From: Dirofilaria immitis
Lineage: Eukaryota; Nematoda; Chromadorea; Rhabditida; Onchocercidae
DNA length: 64,000 bases
Assembly: GCA_024305405.1 (NCBI GenBank)
Contig: JAKNDB010000110.1
Span: 2,542,001-2,606,000, forward strand
Direction of reading: 5' to 3'
Shown: positions 60,564 to 64,000 of the stretch, in pieces
Numbering within the stretch: position 1 is the first letter of the stretch
Layout: every line of letters starts with the position of its first letter
Notes under the pieces: generated by a model
Told to the model about the DNA's origin: nothing
What the model saw: the letters and a program-made list of their open reading frames with translations, nothing else
Database searches by the model: none
Program-made: the position numbers and the translations under genes

Positions 60564-60600
60564 TTGGTTTGAGCCTTTCGTTCCCGAAAAGGCTAACCAA
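60564..60600 (+). other. Short perfect-stem hairpin
   Basis: TTGGT, TTG, AGCCTTT, a nine-base loop (CGTTCCCGA), AAAGGCT, A, ACCAA: a 7-bp and a 5-bp stem separated by a small asymmetric bulge. It stands in a GC-richer patch of AT-rich intergenic DNA. It is shorter than a microRNA precursor, and no oligo-T tail follows. It could be a structured RNA element or a protein-binding palindrome. Confidence 0.45.
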
Positions 60601-61888
60601 ACGCATGAGTTGACCATAGGACCGATTGAATGATTACATCGTGCAACTTTTCCAGGAAAGTGATAATGCGATAATCAGCGATATCCAGCAAATTGCTCTA
60701 TGCTAATAAATGATCAATGATCTATGCTGTGGACTGAAGCAATTTTGATATTATAATTTATCGTGAAAAAGATAAAGTATATGCGAGATATGTTTTCTGA
60801 TATTATGCGTCATTACGAAACTGCGGTAATTTGTGGAATATTCTGTAAAAATGAAATTACTAAACAATTGAGAGACTATAATATTTAACATATGATTGAT
60901 ATTGTCCATTTTAGACCGTTAATTTGAGTGCAGTAAAAATAACATCCAAAAATAAGCTTTATTCAAATTTTCAAGTAGTGATAAACAAATGATATGAATA
61001 TCATAATTTGCTCTCGTATTTCACGTCATCCTAGAAATTGATGGAGGTGAAAAGATTTGAAATTTCGAGAAGAATTAAGCATTGTTTTGGAGTAAAATGA
61101 TTAAAATATTCTTCATCTTTCTTACTTTATCATCGCTATATCTTTTGGATTCATTCGATCTTATTTAAAGTATAGTGAGATGGCATATAAACTATTATCA
61201 ATATCACTAGTTCAGCAATAACAATTGTAGGTATTATTTTTCAGAATGACATGTGAAAAGAATATTTTCTATTTACACAGGTTTCTTCTTAAAATCCATA
61301 ATTGTATACAAGAAATTTGCCATATATTTTAACTGAATGATAACTTCACCACAGCCAAGTATAATCGCAAAAACGATCAATAGAATCGAAGGTGCACAGA
61401 GTAAAAAGAACGAATTTTATCCTCCTGGCTTGTTCCTTCATCCTTCTGAAAAGGAAAACCGGAAATAATAAATGAATTTGCCAAGTCCATCTCACTATTC
61501 CATAGTAATATAAAGTACCGAACGGAATTGAACCGTTTGCCCTGAACCACAGAATAACGAGATAACGACTCGTCCTTATTGTTTACAGTTGCTATATAGG
61601 CGTTCTTACGGGATTTTCTGACGACATATTAGGTGAGGTTTTATCTCATTTTTCCGTTTCCTTTTCCGGCAAAGATAAAGCGCAACGATTTTGATTTCTG
61701 AAGTAAGTCTTTATAGAAGGATGAAGTGGAAAAGTGCAGTAGGATATGCTTTTCGAAAATATTGTAACTTTTCCCATTGAAGAGTTTAGATAAATATAAT
61801 AACTGTGTATATTCATCATTATATTACTTACAGTTTCGGTTTATAGCACCCGTGTTTGAGATTCGAAGCACAATAATGTATATATGAG

Positions 61889-62059
61889 ATGGGTGCTGCC
61901 TTATTGGCTGCGATGTTTCTCCATGCATCTACAGTAATCTACTCTAGTGTACACATCGAACGGTTTGACTCCTTTATGTTTTTATTTTCTTTATTATTGC
62001 CAGCAGTAACTTTGTTAAGTAATATTTTTCACATCTTTATTTCTTGTTATCATCACTAA
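61889..62059 (+). other. Possible N-terminal (signal peptide) exon of attractin
   Basis: An ATG at 61889 opens a 56-codon frame beginning MGAALLAAMFLHASTVIYSS, signal-peptide-like, about 150 bp before the first clear attractin exon. Attractin needs a signal peptide and none is seen elsewhere between 60 and 62 kb. No donor gives the two-base phase required by the exon at 62206 without one lost base, so the link is unproven. Confidence 0.25.
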
Positions 62060-62205
62060 TCCTTTGTTTTACTACCTCTTCTTGATGGTAAATTAATATT
62101 TTGAATTATTAGCCATCCTTTTAATCTTTGCGTGAATTAAGTAAGAATGATTCTTCAGGTTACATTTTTTTGATTGTTCTAAAATATAATTATGATTATT
62201 TTCAG

Positions 62206-63818
62206 AATCGGGTCTGCATCTGTCTCAAAAAATTGTGATGACAAACCTTGCTATCAGGGTAAATGTGAGAATGAAAAGTGTCGTTGTTTCGCTGGTTGGG
62301 GTGGCGTTCAATGTGATAGATGTCATGGACGAAATTTGTAATCTGTTTTCGCTTGTCACTTGTTTTGTAAAGTCTGTTTATCATTAAAAAATTTAGGAAG
62401 AGACAACTGGATTCGTATTATATTTGTTTAAGACTGACGGACGAAAATGAATTGCTGACGGATGGTCCACGCAATTATAGTTCGTCTTCGCGATGCATGT
62501 GGATTATAAAGGACGAAAAGAAGGAAGGTGCATTATTGTTAAGAATTGATTCTCTAGTTACCGAATGTAGTTGGGATCATTTGTATATATATGATGGAAC
62601 AGGAACTAGAGGCCATCAACTAGCTGCATTCAGGTGTGTTATAAATCAATGTCGCTAAATTATACAGTGTGAGATTGGATTATCTAAGTTAACTGTTTGT
62701 TTATAGTCGAAGAAATTTTAAATTCATTTCGTTAAAATTTTTCATGCTTCCGTGAAGGTATATTGGCGATAGAATGCTTTCAGGCTTGAAAAAGTATTAA
62801 TTGTGTACATGTAAAATGTTTCAAAAAATAATATAGATTTGTTTTACTATTCAAGACATTATTTTTAGTGGTGTTATCTCTGGTAGAGAGGTGAGCATCA
62901 AATCTGGCAAAGCGCTTGTTTATTTCTTCAGTGATCTGGCATTTAACATGTCAGGTTTCAACATCACTTTTGCATATGGCAAATGCCCGAATAATTGCAC
63001 ATCAAACGGAAAATGTATTGAGGGCGTTTGTGGGTGTTATGAAGGATATACAGGAGCGCAGTGTGATACACTGATTTGCACTGATAAAGATAGGAATAAA
63101 ACATCAAGAGCATGTGGTATGGCGGGCATCTGTGGTAATGATAACCGATGCGACTGTAATATGCATTTCCATGGTATCGTTTTCTTTTTTTTTCATAGGG
63201 TTAGCAGAAATTATTTGACTACTGTTAGACTGGATTTTAATTTTTATGCTTAATTCTAATGTTTTGATGTGCACATAAAACTATGTGACGAAGTGAAGGG
63301 AAGAATGAGGGATCATCCTTGAAATTCCCAGATACAACTATTAGGTTGTCAGTATTGTTATCTTATATGCTTGCCAAGTCTCAAAAGTCGAATTTCACTG
63401 TATAAGTGATGAATTTTTGCAATAATAAGTTTAAAATTAAATAGATGTGTGTTAAAGAACGATATAGTTCAATGTTGGTTTTATATCAAGGTTGAGAAAG
63501 GATCCTTTGAGAATAATTGCTTATATGTTTAATTTTTTTCATAAAACCAATGCAGTTTCTTCATAGGGGATCGTTGTCAAGCTTTGACAACACAGTCGGT
63601 TTTGAAACGGTTTTAACAAGTGGAGATTTTGGAGGCCGTGCATCGTACACAGCCGTACTCGTAAACGACACAAAAATATGGGTAATTGGTGGAGCCCATT
63701 TTACTGGTGTTAACAATTCATTTGTTGCCGTATATGATATTACAAATTCATCATGGTCTGAAATTCCCACAAAAATACTCCCAAATCACGTTACGATCAC
63801 ACCATTGTGAGATATAAG
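62206..63818 (+). CDS. tag-53: Attractin (tag-53-like), N-terminal EGF, CUB, EGF and first kelch part; continues past window
   Basis: Exons 62206-62337, 62397-62633, 62869-63173 and 63567-63818 join in phase. Exon 1 is an EGF-like module (CYQGKCENEKCRCFAGWGGV ... CDRCHGR). Exon 2 and the start of exon 3 form a CUB domain (LLTDGPRNYSSSSRCMWII ... TECSWDHLYIYDG ... ALVYFFSDLAFNMSGFNI), matching the attractin signature LTDGP.NY and TECSWDH.Y.YDG. Then come further EGF modules (CPNNCTSNGKCIEGVCGCYE ... CNMHFHGDRCQ) and the first kelch blade (GGRASYTAVLVNDTKIWVIG ... SWSEIP). Family members are large type I membrane or secreted glycoproteins; worm tag-53 acts in neurons. Single bases appear lost at about 63580-63590 and 63804-63811. 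The first exon in view starts with a partial codon, so a 5' exon with the signal peptide lies upstream. Confidence 0.95.
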
Positions 63819-64000
63819 GTAAGTAGTACTGGTCATGGCTCATGTTAAGAGTGTTAACATCGTGATGTTTCTTAATTTTGCGAATTTCTATGAATAAATA
63901 ATTTTGTAGCATATTTTTATAATTCGTCATTCTGCATCGTAAATAAAGAGTTTAGAAAAAGCGAATTAAACTGGACGCATTCCCTTGAGTCGTCATTTAT

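Larger units (their letters stand above)
54976..62205. other. Intergenic between divergent GOGAT and attractin
   Basis: About 7.2 kb, AT-rich, without a confident gene. It should contain the promoters of GOGAT (leftward) and of attractin (rightward, whose first exons are not certain). Notable pieces are a coding-like minus-strand frame at 55639-55842, a GA microsatellite at about 59131-59176, a compact hairpin at 60564-60600, a GC-richer block at about 61360-61700, and a possible signal-peptide exon at 61889. Confidence 0.5.

Noticed and set aside
61521..61537. tRNA T-arm (minus strand AACGG TTCAATT CCGTT)
   Set aside because: The stem and seven-base loop fit a T-arm, but no anticodon stem, D-arm or matching acceptor strand could be drawn in the 50 bases upstream.
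63561..63770. Minus-strand open frame over attractin exon
   Set aside because: Antisense shadow of the kelch-encoding exon.

Overview
This is a eukaryotic window from a nematode, most likely a filarial or other spirurid worm. The sequence is very AT-rich with long A/T runs. Genes are broken into short exons (about 50-375 bp) with GT..AG introns, T-rich TTTCAG/TTTTAG acceptors, and acceptor-like sites a few bases before start codons that look like spliced-leader trans-splice sites. Recognisable proteins have worm-type architectures. The species assignment is inference.

Layout. (1) 1-2493, + strand: 3' part of a large helical protein that I could not identify. (2) 3122-5870, + strand: an SR-type RNA-binding protein with one RRM and a Gly/Arg/Tyr-rich tail, preceded by a G-rich promoter-like block. 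(3) 5871-21970: a 16 kb AT-rich stretch with no confident gene. It holds a 26-copy, 26-bp minisatellite (17711-18384) and a few coding-like islands. (4) 21971-22588, - strand: a two-exon gene for a small secreted peptide that I do not recognise. (5) 25444-28515, - strand: UBXN6/UBXD1 (PUB plus UBX domains), a p97/VCP cofactor. (6) 31151-54964, - strand: a fused glutamate synthase (GOGAT) in 44 exons, about 2,179 residues. Its 7.6 kb intron 9 contains, on the opposite strand, (7) an FMRFamide-like neuropeptide precursor at 49035-50014. (8) 54975-62205: mostly AT-rich intergenic DNA. (9) 62206 to past the right edge, + strand: attractin (tag-53 type; EGF, CUB, EGF, kelch).

The exon structures were derived by tracking splice phase. 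GOGAT, UBXN6, the SR gene and attractin each keep the correct protein family only if single bases are restored inside exons: 12 in GOGAT, 3 in UBXN6, 1 in the SR gene and 2 in attractin. Every case is a missing base, usually in or beside a homopolymer, and restoring them makes each complete gene (GOGAT, UBXN6, the SR gene) an exact multiple of three. I read this as uncorrected indels in the assembly rather than pseudogenes. Any automatic annotation of this window will be fragmented as a result.

The least described material is the small secreted peptide gene, the nested neuropeptide gene with only one amidatable RFG motif, the structured minisatellite, and several short coding-like islands without a family.
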